From Cryptomeria japonica (Eukaryota; Streptophyta; Pinopsida; Cupressales; Cupressaceae), in the NCBI RefSeq assembly GCF_030272615.1, contig NC_081412.1, forward strand, positions 539,611,835 through 539,675,834: a stretch of DNA of 64,000 bases, read 5' to 3'. This document shows positions 47,857 through 60,230 of this stretch, in pieces. Position 1 is the stretch's first letter, and every line of letters begins with the position of its first letter. Under the pieces are notes generated by a model. That model did no database searches, was not told where the DNA came from, and was given only the letters and a program-made list of their open reading frames with translations. Made by a program: the position numbers and the translations under genes.

Positions 47857-50834
47857 CACCAAGATGGATAATGATAACCATAACATCCAAAAAAATAAGT
47901 TTCACAAATCAACAAGCTTGATCTAATTAACTGGCAATAAAGAAACACACTAAATGATACATTGTTGAAATGGTCACACATAAGGTTTTAACACCCTATA
48001 GCTGTAATTTGGTGCAATATAGTTGAATAAATTGGTAAGGTTTTATGTTTATTTGTCTATTATAAATTGACAACACTTACAAAATATTCTATATAATGTA
48101 TGTTGTATATTTAAAATTTTATGTCAATTCCAAATTTTTTCATGTGAGGAATTCCAAGGATCTCAATATCCCTATAGTTTTGTGGAACTATAAAAATAGA
48201 AAACATTAACAAATTTTTATCTATTTTTATTGTTGGATGTGACATTTCCCACATAGTATATGGTATCAAATTTGAGGTTATCCTTTTCAATAATGTTGAA
48301 TTGTGATTCTTAAGGAAAGAATAGTAGCATTGGAAAAATCAAGTGATAAGAAGTAGATTGTAGCATACATTGAGATTTAAGAGAAGAGAAAGAAAAAGGA
48401 ACATAACAACTCCAACATCAAAACAAAACTTAATCCTAGAGGTGTTACAATATGATAAGATAGGGAAAATCAAGATGTCATTTCTAGGACCTTATTACAG
48501 TTATCATATTTTGAACTTAAGAATGGATAAACTAAAAATATTAAAGAATGAGCTAGTTATCTATAATGGGGAATGGATAGATCAATACTATGTCAGATAT
48601 TAATGAAATAATTTTTAGAGGGAGTATCTAAAAAAATAAACACCATATATACTATATAACATAGTTATGTAGGACTAGATCTAGAACATGAATAAAATTC
48701 AAATCACCACAAAATGATGAAATGGTCATAAAATTTAAATAGAAAGTTAGAGAAATAGAAATAAAAATATTTGGTGAGCTTGACATTAAGAAAAAAATTA
48801 TTAAAATATTTTATAAAAGTAAGTGCAAATGTGAGGAAAGGTAATTCAAAATAAAATTCTATGAGTGAGTGAATAATTGAACAAGGAGTAAGCTAGGGTA
48901 GAACTAGGGTCATGAAATTATTTTGGAACTAAAAAGGTTGTATAAATAAGTAGGGATTGTGACACCATAACTAGTTGAAGTAAAGAATATCACATTGATA
49001 AGCTATCAAAAATTATCCATTAAAGGCCATCAAAAATAGCGTAGAGGTAACTTTCTCAAACATAGCAAGGTGTATGCTTTATTAAGGACATGAAAATATA
49101 TATGTAAGGAAGTTAAGTAACAAAAAAATTCCTACACTAATCTTGAGAAGAGGGTAATGCATAAATTTTTACAGATCATTACAACAGTTACAAATAGTTA
49201 ATATAAAAAAACACAAATAGCATGCATACCATAATAAAGTGATTTATGTGGGGAAAATCATTTTACATATCATTACAACAGTTACAAATAGTTAATATAA
49301 AAAAACACAAATAGCATGCATACCATACACTCCAAAAGCTGCCCAATATATTATTCAAATATCAAGAATAGATTATAGTATACTTGTAAAGTGAGATTTT
49401 CACAAGAGCATCACCAATCAAAGACTTAGAGGTAGGTCAATAGCTATAAGAATCTTACACATAGCCTCCATTTCACACAACTCATATATAGGAGATATAA
49501 TAAATGAAACCATCAAATTGTATTACAAAATCATGGGCTAAAACAACCCAATAAAATGATTCCCATCTTATCTCGAATCTTAGATGCCCCATGATGTGTC
49601 AAAATAAACATTAGCACGTGTATGTCTATTTTATACCTCATTTTTTTGTCCACCACATTTTTATATTTCCTATTTAAAGAAATCCAACTTCTAAAGGACA
49701 ACTTTTGAAATAAGTCTCCAATTAAGAAACTATTTTAAGTGTTCGAAAGCATAGGGCATCTTCTATTATTCTATTACCTTGTACACTAGTTACAAACAAT
49801 TTTGGTTCATTTATGAGCCTCTAAAGCTCTTTAAATTAACTCTGAAACTTTTATTCACAACTTCAAAAAATAGAAACTTTAATATCTTGAAATCTAAACA
49901 TGATCTAGCAAAACAATAATATGGGCATGCTTATCTCGGCAATTCAAAACTTTATGAAAAATTTTAGACCAATCCATGCTCAAATGAAAACTTACTAAAA
50001 ATAGTAAGCTTATGTATATCCAATGTTGAAACACCATTTTTCTAATAATATATTCATGTAAATATAATGGAAATGGACCATCCAAGGTTTAAATTTATGG
50101 GAAAAAAATTAAAGATCCCTAATAGAGGACATTACTTAATAAATAAAAGAAAAAATTTGAGAATACTAGTTCGATGCTTGGTAAGAATTTTCATACTTTA
50201 GTATGACAAAAAGAAACAAAGTTCATGGCTATCTCATTTATCTTGATCTATTTTTTCATATTACAAAGGATGTTATTAAGATAGTGGTAATTCTATGTTA
50301 TAAAGGTTAATTGTTGAAGAATATTGTAAATATATAGGTCATAATATTTGTAGGAATACTATTTGATGGGTGAATCATGGTGGCAAAAAAGATTCAAAAT
50401 CTTTTTTTGAAATAAACAGTAAAGAGATGACATATAAGGTCTATTTAACTAATATTATAGGAGATTTGCAAAATAGAAATCCTATTTTTGTTGAACATAA
50501 GGTGGACTTGAAAAGAATAAGTTGTGACATATGTGATATCATAAGGGATAAATTGATAGATAATTTATTCTGAAGTAAAAGATAAGTCATTGCAAGTTGA
50601 GGCATAGGTCTCTCATATTATGCTTAGCCCTTTAATTTATTGGTCAGTTACCTAGGATAGTGAAGTACATTTTGTAGTCAAAACAACCCGCATAAAGCCT
50701 AATTATGCATCATATAAATAGTTTCCTAGTAGCCTCCATTTAGAAGTTTGCATATGATTCATTCTTGCAAAAGTTCTTAGCTCACATGGAAGAGTGGATA
50801 TGGACTATCTTATGCACTAGAAAGAAATTAAATA
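47855..50834. other. AT-rich intergenic DNA
   Basis: No gene recognised. It includes a 94-bp tandem duplication (separate entry). Small open frames here (for example 48370-48603 and 50370-50573) have no recognisable content. Confidence 0.5.
49171..49328. repeat. 94-bp tandem duplication
   Basis: ATCATTACAACAGTTACAAA and the following 45 bases, through GCATGCATACCATA, occur at about 49175 and again at 49269, virtually identical. A recent local duplication. Confidence 0.9.
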
Positions 50835-52396
50835 ATAATGTATTTTTTGTGGTAGACATAGATAACATTCATTTTGATGCTATAGATCTCATGACCTCAT
50901 AGGTACCCAACACCCATATAAAGAAAATGATAAACTTTTGGATAGTAGTACAAAGATTCATCTCCTAATTCTAAAGGATCTTAAAGTGAATATGAAATGT
51001 ATAGATAAAAAAGCTAAGAAAGAGACTACGAGGAAAGTTCGAAAGGAGAAAGAAAAGAAAGCTAAAAACAATGCAAGGCCACCTTGATAAAAAATTCAAT
51101 AACATAATTAAAATATTGGAGAAGGAAGAAATGTGTAAGGAAAAGGGAAAAAACCTTAGGATATTAGAGAAAATAGGCCCATCTATTACAACCACACCAC
51201 TATAGATAGAAAAAATTGAAATTAAGGACCTTGGGGTAAATAAAAATGTACAAAAGAATTAATAAAGAAAAAATAATGGAATGAAATAAAGGGAATAAAA
51301 TGAGATTAGATGACCTTGCCATCCCATAGAAGGAAATAAAATAGAAATACCACAAGATTTTCTTGGACAATTGGATGCATTGCAATAGTTTTGTTCTTCA
51401 TAATTGTAGAAGTTTGAGCCTATGAACATGTACCTAAACTTGAAAAACTTTAATAATGTTACAATGTATTGCATATAAGATAGGATATAGAATTAAATAA
51501 AGAGATGGTGTGTGATATGCATGAGATATATGGGATTGGAAATATATAAAAGAAATAGGGATATATAATAAAGTATTTCCAATCAACCAAGTATACTTGT
51601 CATAATTGAGGGCTATATAGAAGTTTCGAGTCATCATTTGTAGATTATTCAAGAGTGTACTTAGGAGGTATAGGTAGCATTTGTGACCTTTATCTAAGTA
51701 TTCTTATTTAGAGATTTTCCATTACATTTTCATCAAAACTCTTATCTCAAATTCTAAATATCAAATCTTGATCAAAATCAAATTAATCTCCCTCTCCAAA
51801 ATTTTAACTATTATTTCTATTTCAATTTTATATTCAAAGCATATTTGTCAAAGTAACCTATTTCTTTAAATTGATTGCTTTATCATTTAATTATTTGTAT
51901 GCCAATATATTATTCAAGGATACAGTTAATTTTCCTTCACAATTTTATTAATATCGAGAGCCAAATAGTAAAAAAAAAACAAAAAAAAACTGAAATTAAA
52001 GAATATTAACATAACAAAATTTATATAACAATTTATATAGTAAATAAAACTATACTAATATAAAATAAAATAGCCTTTAAACAAATAAATTCACTTTAAA
52101 TCGTTATCTGTACTTACGAACTTTAACTCAAAATCTAATCTATCTAAACAAGAACACTAAACTAGGAATTCCAATACTATGTGAAAGGCCAAATAATATG
52201 CTCCTCACTTTACTTCCCACAGTTGTCATAGCATCCTAAATTATCGAAAAAAACAGCAAAGAATAACTTCGTGTGGATTGAAATAAATAAATAAACAAAG
52301 AAAATATTGGCTGCCTTCTCCATTCTAATTATTCTCTAGCTTGGATATAAATTAAAAATAAAAAAACAAATATATACAGACTAAAGAAATAGGAAG

Positions 52397-52406
52397 CCTA
52401 TAAAGC
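52397..52406 (+). promoter_or_regulatory. TATA-like box of NLR-B
   Basis: CCTATAAAGC lies 48 bp before the chosen start codon. The conserved leader CATCTCATCTCGCT follows at about 52430, where transcription would be expected to begin. This argues against the upstream in-frame ATG at 52412. Confidence 0.6.
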
Positions 52407-52453
52407 ACTCAATGCTTGTATCTGAACAACATCTCATCTCGCTCACATTTGGT

Positions 52454-55400
52454 ATGGGCTCCTTTTGGTCCTTATGCTCGGCCTCCTTTTGGTCCTTCTC
52501 TTGGCCCTGCTGTTGCCCAAAGAAGGCTTCGCCGCCAACGCCACCGCCACTTTCTCAGCTGCCTCCCGCTCAGTCGCCACCTGCTCAGCCGCCACTGCCA
52601 CCTGACCAGTCGCCACCTCCTTTGCCGCCATCTCCCTTGCCCTCACCTGCTCAGCAGTCAGGTCAGATGTCGCCTGTTGTTTTGGTGCCGTCATCTCAGA
52701 TGTCCACGGAGGAAAACTCTTTCAGCCTTTTTCAAACCATCAACAATGCCACCGACGTTGACTATTTGATCCAACTCATCGACGAGTTCTCAGACAGGGT
52801 TAGTTTGGTACTTAGCTTCAACCGTAATCATAAGAACTGTTAATTTATTTCTGCATTTTATTCATTATTGTGTTTGTGAATTCAGTCAAAACAAGAAGAG
52901 GCGGTGGAGGAAAGCACTAGTTTAGAAACCCTTTCTGATACACTGAAGGATAGAGCAAAATCAGTATGGAGTTCCTTTATCCAAAGTGGCTGTGAATTCC
53001 TTGAATTTGTGAATAAACATATTCAGTTGACGAAGGTGGCTGCTAATTTTAATTCTATTCTGACATAAAGATTACTTAACAGAATGTTGGAATTATTTAC
53101 GATGAGTTAGAATTAACGGTGGTTGTATTTACAGGGAGACGAAGGAACCAGAGAAGCTGTAGCACAAATATTGCAAAAAGTGGAGAAGGCGCACCGGATG
53201 GCTGGAGGATTAGCTCTTGTAGTTTTCTTGCTAGACCAGATTGATCAGATCTCTGAAAACCGGAGTGAATGCATACAACTCGTTAGGCAAATGGCTAAGC
53301 TTGCTGGGCATATAAGAAAGTTGAAGTATGATATGCCCCAAGAAGAAGATATATTGAATGAAGCTGTTTTATTGGTTGTTGAAGGATCCATAATGTGCGC
53401 TTCACAATTAAGATCTAGAACACTTTTCCGGTATAATGTTTAAATATTTGAATTTAATGTGAATTCTTTGTATTATCATGATTTATTCTTTGTTATTGTA
53501 ATGAAAATTATCCGTATAGCAGGTGTATGAAAGCTTCTGTGAACTACGAAAGCTTGGGCGCTGTACAATTGAAAATAAATCAGCTGTATCAAGATCTTAC
53601 ATTCCGAGCAGTAAAAGATATACAACAACAGCAGTCTGTGACTTTCCCTCCATGGAAGCCTATTTATCCATATCATGCGGGTAAATATATATAAACCTTA
53701 TTTTTCCAAAATTTTCATCTATATTTACATGTGTTGTTGTTATCTTAATGTTCTCCTCTGGGCTGATCGGCAGTTCGCATCGAAGAGCAGAAGAAACAAG
53801 TTAAAAAGTTGCTGGACATGGAAACAGAAAACAACTCCTCATTGGCGGTAGTTATTTACGGATTTGGGGGCATAGGAAAGACCACTCTGGCCACCGCTGT
53901 TATAGCTGAATTAGATCTCGCAAACTACAACTATTCGGGAGTTCAAATGAAAGAAGACCGCCCCAGTAATTACATAAAGTGTATGCAGGAGCAAATATTG
54001 AAAGATGCCTTCCCAGCATATACTTATGACAGGAATGTAACATTGAGAAATAGCGCAGAGGGTCGGGATCATCTCACCAGCGCTTTCCAAGCCCAAGGAA
54101 ACAAGCCAGTTTTTCTGTTTATTGACAACGCTCTTCGCACAGAAGACTTGCAAGAGCTTTTCCCAAAACGCTTATCAGGCCTTCCGAAGCGGAGCAGAAT
54201 AGTGCTCACAACTCGAAATTTGGGTGTCACGGATATGCTTAAGGACGCCGGCCTTACACGTCGTGAGCATATTGTGGATACTCTACCCGACCAAGAAGCG
54301 ATCGAAATTTTGCTAAAAGATGATCTTCATAATACAATCAACAGGGACACAGATGACATGCGAAAAATCCTGCGGATTTGTGCTGGGATTCCGTTAGTTT
54401 TGGAAATTGTTGGATCTCGCTTGAGTAAGCAGAACTTCATGGTAGAGAGATGTACACAAATATTTGAAGCTTTGGAGAGAGGAAAGGATGTCATTGAAGA
54501 AAATCTGAGCAAACGTCTTTTCACTAATGTGTATAATGAGTTGGAAACATCTACGCAAGAAGCGTTTTTGGATATTTGCTGCTTCTTTGCTAGCTGGAGT
54601 CGCCACGATGTGGAGTGTATTGTTGGAGCAGAGGAGGTCACACATCTTGAAGAGGCGGCTTTGTTTAAGACGTCCGACAAAGGCAAACTGGTTGTTCTAG
54701 ATATCTTCCGAGCAAAAGGGATGAGTATGTCTGAATCCAAAAGAATTACAGATATTCAATCCTGGGTCGATGTTGTACGCGAGAATCAGGTGTGTCTTTG
54801 TATTTGTATACAAGTACAGTATAGAAATGTAATCTCTAGTAATAGCATTAATGAAATATATCATGTTTTAGCAGAGGCTCGATCAAATTAGAGGACTTTG
54901 GCTTGAGAGGGATGAGACTGACGCTGTGTATGAACTTCATGAGAATCACATTCTGTCAATGAAAAAATCGTTGAGAGTTCTGGCGTTGGGGAACAAGATA
55001 AATGTATCACCATCAGGCCGAAAGACACCCAAATTTAAAGAACTGAGATTTCTGCGACTAGGTGGCGACATCTCCGGTTTATGGCCAGTTAATTTGGAGT
55101 GTCTGGAACGGTTGGCTGTGTTCCATGGCCCTGTCTTTAAGGATGGTGTGACTTTGTATCGGGCAAGTCCTTCCTCATTTCATTTCATATAATTTTTTTA
55201 TGTTCAATTGTTTGTTTAGATTTGGAAACAATGTCCTTATAATGGATCATAATATGGATGCAGTTACCCAAGAGGCTACGCGTTATGAAAGCCACTGCAC
55301 ATTCTCAGGAATCTGCAAATTTGCAGGAGTCCAAGCCTGCAAACGTCATCCAAAATTCTTCCTTGGAGGAATTAGATTTAAAAGAAATGAGAACTCTCCA

Positions 55401-56226
55401 GATATTGCCCAAGAGGCTTGATCACTTAACTGGCCTCAAGGTTTTGATATTAGATGAATGGGATAAAATGCACGAGCTGTCCGAGCAGGTATGTGAACTG
55501 CGTTCATTATGTAAATTGAGTATCAGTGGTGGAAATTCTTTGAAGAATCTGCCAAAATTGTTTGGGCAATTAAGTTGTTTAGAAGAGTTGATCTTAACAA
55601 GTTGCAAACAACTGGATGTATTGCCCTCAACTTTTGGAGACTTGAGTTCTCTGAAACATTTGAATCTAGCAGAGTGTGTTAACATAAAAGAACTTCCATC
55701 AAGCTTTGGGAGATTAACCTCATTGGAGGTTTTAAATTTAGAAAGCTGCTGGAAATTGGAAGCCTTGCCTTCTAGCTTCGGTCAATTGCATAGGTTAAAG
55801 AAGTTGAGCCTGCAGTCAAATGATCTGGAAGAATTGCCTTCTAGCTTTGGGGAACTCACCGCTTTAGCAGAGCTGCGGTGCAATTGTCTGGAACTGAAGC
55901 AATTGCCTGATAGCTTTGGGCAGCTTATTTCCTTGACACATTTAGATTTAAGTAGTTGTATGAAATTGAAATCCTTGCCATCCAGCGTAGGAGAACTTAG
56001 GTCACTAAAATATTTCAACTTATCGTCTTGCTCTAAGTTAGAAGAATTACCTCCGAACATTGATGATCTTCAATGTTTAACACAACTCGAATTAAAACTA
56101 TGTAACAGCCTGAAGGAATCTCCTATATTTTCTTTTCTGAGGGAAAGAAATCAGGGGTTAACAATTTGGCTTCCGGATCAGCTGAAGGACAAGGAATCCT
56201 TCTCTTCTAATCAGAGGTCTCAATAG
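52454..56226 (+). CDS. NLR immune receptor NLR-B (acylation-type N-terminus, helical domain, NB-ARC, LRR)
   Basis: Seven exons: 52454-52798, 52886-53035, 53135-53430, 53523-53680, 53774-54789, 54875-55162, 55264-56226, giving 1071 aa with no internal stop. Intron positions and phases equal those of NLR-A; exons 2, 3, 4 and 6 have identical lengths. The N-terminus is MGSFWSLCS with Gly-2 and Ser-6, and Cys-rich sequence follows (WPCCCPKK near residue 20). A Pro-rich stretch (about 26-75) precedes the helical domain. NB-ARC: P-loop GFGGIGKTT 346-354, FLFIDN, RIVLTTR, GIPLVL and FLDICCFF are intact. The MHD-type motif is VLD (624-626), where NLR-A has VHD. About eleven LRRs with LP-SFG-L spacing follow. 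In the family, NB-ARC is an ATP/ADP switch, LRRs give recognition or autoinhibition, and the N-terminal domain signals. Expression is not shown by sequence. Confidence 0.9.
55163..55263 (+). other. GC-AG intron 6 of NLR-B
   Basis: Donor CGG|GCAAGT, acceptor GGATGCAG|TTACCC, phase 0, 101 bp. Reading on without splicing meets a stop within ten codons. Confidence 0.75.
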
Positions 56227-56400
56227 TTCAAGCGCTAATATTCTCTTTATCCTGTATCGGGAGGGCAAGGATATGTATGTGTATCATATTGTCAGAGTTT
56301 GAGAGAATGTCTTATAATAATAATAACAGCTCTTATCGATTTGGCTTCCGAATAGCTACAGGACGAGTCGTCTTCCAAATTTTGGTCTCAACGGTTGAGT
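56227..56400 (+). repeat. Partial duplicate of the NLR-B C-terminal coding end
   Basis: ATTTGGCTTCCGAATAGCTA then CAGGACGAGTCGTCTTCCAA (from about 56340) repeats, with changes, the last 60 bases of the gene (ATTTGGCTTCCGGATCAGCT then GAAGGACAAGGAATCCTTC). It lies about 180 bp after the first copy, within the presumed 3' UTR. Confidence 0.65.
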
Positions 56401-56449
56401 GTCTTTATGTGATGTCAGCCACTGTTTTAGTTATATAAGTATTTATTCA

Positions 56450-58320
56450 AATAAAAGCAATATACTGAAACTTTTTTAGTTGCAACTACAATATCAAATG
56501 TTTGATGATAATATATTTCAAATGGTTTTATAATATACTTCAAGCACTAATGTTTAAATATGTAAATAATGAAAAAATAGTTTAATAGTAAATATAAATA
56601 TGTAACGAAATATGACGAAAACATATTATTCTTAAATTTTGTTTTAAAAATGGAATCAATAGAAATATTTTTATTTTATTAAAATAAGAGAATTTAAATA
56701 TTTATTCTTGAAATTTGTTTTATATTACAATAAATTAAAAAAAATTATTTACTAAAATAAAATAATTTTAAATATTCAATCAAAATATAATTATAATAAC
56801 ATTAATTTTATATTATTTTTAAAATAAAATAATTTTAATCAAAATCAAAATATATTTGAAAAATAATGAAATTATTAAATAATTTCTTGATAAATAAATG
56901 GAATTATAAAGTAATTCTTAGTAACAAGTTTCATAATTTTTACATAGTTTTAATTTTTAAAATACATTTTGCTTTTGTTCAAATTCTTTAAGCATATATA
57001 AATATTAAAAAAATAAAATAAAATTTATAATTAAAAAGAATATTACTTAAAAAGATTATATATTATTTTATTAGGCATGTATATAAGTTTTAAATATTTT
57101 TAAAAGTATAAATTCTATAATTTGATTAAAAAATTATTGGATAATAATATAATAGTAATTAATACAAATATTTTAAATATATGTATCCAAAAAATAGCAA
57201 TCTTATTATATCATAAAAGAATTGTCATATCTATTTTGAAGAATTATAAACAATTATAATATAAGACAAGATGTTTTTGAGCTAAGATTGACATAATTAT
57301 TTCAAGAGAACAATTTCCCAAATGTATTGCATTTCTTTTATTCTTCTACTCTTGTTGATATATTTTTTACTTCCATTAGTATGTATGCTAAGCTATTTTA
57401 GGTTTCTTGGGATTGACTTTTTGTTCCTTCCTTTCAATCCCAATCGGGCTTTCTCCTCTTGTTTCGTGTGCACCCTAACTTTTTTAATAATGTTACCTAA
57501 CTTTTGTGCTTGGAATTTAGTCCCCACTAGATTTCATAGGATTGAAATATATCTGCATTTTTCTCTTTAAAAGAAAGATAGGACTCTAGCCTTATATATA
57601 TATATAATTTAATTATCTCTACATTTCTTACTAACCCTTTTTCTCTTGTAAAATGATTGGTCAATTCCTCCTCTTTAGGTTCTTGATTGAAAGCTTTCCT
57701 TAATATTTTATTTGTCATTCCTCTTCCCTTTAAATGCCCATTGGTCTAATTCAAGGCATTTGTATTTAATTATTTTTGCCCCTAGAAGTTATTGTTGGGT
57801 AATCACAAAGTGGTCTTAAGTAAAAAACATAATATGAATGAGATCTTCCTGTGCTTCATTAATACCTTAATTTATAGGTATCAAAAAATTGCTAAAATTA
57901 TAAGGTATAATTTATCAAGGATTACCCTTTTAGTTAATTAAGCATACCCATCTTTTTGGTTAGGTATACTATATTTAGAAACCCTCATTAATAAATTTTA
58001 GAAAAAAGTGGGTTGGTTGGAAATGATGTAATGCCCCAATCCACACACCTTGGATGCTTGTTCATGAAAAAACTATTTTTGAAAGAACAACACCAATGAT
58101 CAAGGTACAACATGTACTACATATCAACATGAACACAAGTGTCATGCAAAAAACTATGAAACTAACCCAAATAATTTTTTATTATTTCTACAATCAAGGT
58201 AGCACTAATAGAAGATTTTATAATCATAAGATCAAACCTCCATGATGAACCTATGAGATGGAAAAAGATATCCAAATAATGACCAAGTACCAATACATGA
58301 TTGTGGTCTCTTGAAAACAC
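56450..58320. other. AT-rich intergenic DNA
   Basis: Extremely AT-rich from 56450 to 57300, less so afterwards. No gene or element recognised. The small open frames present have no recognisable content. Confidence 0.6.
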
Positions 58321-58559
58321 ACAACTTGGTCAAAGAGGGAGTAATCAACCTAAAATCCACTATCATTTGTTCCTAGTTGTTCATGTAGTGTTCACTAACT
58401 ATGACAGGGCTATAAGCATCTGTCACAACTTGGATGAAAGCCATGTAGGACTCCTCGACTGTTTTCTCTGGGAAAGATAGCACCAAAAATCTCTCCATGT
58501 AGGAAAAACGGAAAGACATCTATTTGGAAAGGAAGTTGGATTTCACTCCCACCTAGTAA

Positions 58560-58790
58560 GCCATTCCATGCTTTCAGTGGGAGAGTGCTTTTTTTGTTCC
58601 TTTTGTTGTGTCTAGTGCCCGGTTCTAGTTTTTGGATTTGTTTATGTCTGTGGTTCTACTGGGTCCTTCTTTACAATGGATTTTTGTTCATGGGTTCTCA
58701 CTCCTCGTGAGTCCCAAGCTTTGTCATTTTTTTTAATAATTTTATAAGGTTTGGGCCTCTCCCAGTTTAATATTTTCAAAACAAAATAAC
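58560..58790 (+). mobile_element. LINE 3' tail remnant
   Basis: CTCGTGAGTCCCAAGCTTTG, a T run, then GGTTTGGGCCTCTCCCAGTT and an A-rich end form the type of 3' UTR seen near 20.8 and 47.35 kb. No coding part is attached. 58791-60230 is AT-rich with nothing recognised. Confidence 0.45.
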
Positions 58791-60230
58791 TATAAAGATA
58801 ATTAAGCATTCAACACTAACATCTAGTTAAATTTTCAAGAAATCCAACAATCCTTCCTTGGAGATTTAATTCCCGACCCAATAAATTATAAAATCAACTT
58901 TCAAATTTATAAGGAGAGGGATTGAGAGGGGGAGCAATATTTCAAAATTAACAAGAAATCCAAGAAAAGCTATCTTTTTTCCTTTGGTCACTTTTTCACT
59001 TTAATTTCTTTATTTATTTATTTTCTTGAAATAATTATTTAAATCTTTTATAAGTTAAAATTAATTTCTTAAAAGTCATTCTTTAAGGGGAAAAAGAGCA
59101 ATACTAACAAATCATTTCAAGGAGTTATAAGAATAAGATTTAATCAATTTTTTGAAGCCAATTATTTTCAAATAACAATTTTAACTAGCGTAGTCAACAA
59201 AAAAATTCCCTTAGAATAAATATTTGTTAGTTGGTTTTTATTTGAATAGAAAAAGCCTTAGGATTCAAGTTAAATTTGAGTTTGTCCTTCATGTGATAAA
59301 TATTTGTTGACAAAGAGCACTTGGTTTAATGGAAAAATCCATGTTGTAAGTAAATAGATGGTGCTAACTTCAAATCTTCTACCAAATAAATAAATTAAAT
59401 ATTGATGACCAACTGATTTTGAAGTATAGTTGAAAGTAAAACCAAGGAAATTTTGGACAGAAAAGAAACCTTTGTTCAAAAATTGATTTATTTTAATTTT
59501 ACTACTGAATTATTTTATAAAAATAGCTATGTTAATCTTGACTTTGAAGAAGTCTTGTCTTACAATATAATTTTTTATACTTATTCAAAATGGATATGGC
59601 TATTATTTTGATTAATATATGTATATTAATTACTATTATATATATTTTTAATGTAATATTTTTCTAATATTTTTATAATATAAATATAAATTTACAATTG
59701 ATACAATTTATTTTAAACTTATATACATATTAAACAAATAACATCTAATTTTTAAAAAATAGTTATTTCTATTTAATTATTAATTTTATGTTTAATTTTT
59801 TTAATATTTATTGTCAAAAAATCTAAAACGAACAAACATTTTAAAGAAATAAAACTATATAAGAATTATGCAACCTTTTATTTACTAGGAATTATTTTAT
59901 CATTTTAATTATTTGATTTAATAATTATTTTATAATCTCATTATTTTTAAATATATTTTTATTATATTTGAAATTATTTTATTTTAATAAAATACATATG
60001 GGCTTTGGAAAACAATTTGGCTAGGAATTGTTCTTTTTTAGTTAATTTAAAAATTTTGTTTGCTATATAGGTATATATTTACATATTCTCCTAGAGATAT
60101 TCATGTATAAATATATTATTTCATTTTTATTTTTGTTTTTCCCTTTCGTTTTCTTAGTTCTTTATTCATTTTTGTTACCTCCTCTTGTACTTTCTTAGGA
60201 CAACTCCTTCCCTCTTGCTCTTTTAAATAG

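Larger units (their letters stand above)
50835..56226 (+). repeat. Right arm of the large inverted segmental duplication
   Basis: Mirror counterpart of 31181-36605. It contains NLR-B and about 1.6 kb of homologous upstream DNA. The inner edge is near 50835, where ATTCATTTTGATGCTATAGA-type sequence still matches the left arm in reverse complement; beyond that I lose the match. The arms are separated by about 14.2 kb. Confidence 0.8.

Noticed and set aside
52412-52453. Upstream in-frame ATG that would extend NLR-B by 14 residues
   Set aside because: It lies only about 10 bp after the TATA-like box, upstream of the expected transcription start. NLR-A shares the MG start, not this one.
53911-54740. 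Antisense open frames inside NLR-B exon 5
   Set aside because: They are mirror shadows of conserved NB-ARC codons, and equivalent shadows occur in NLR-A.
31181-56226. A shared bidirectional promoter for the two NLRs, as in tightly paired NLR genes
   Set aside because: The start codons are about 17.6 kb apart with several elements between, and each gene has its own TATA-like box.
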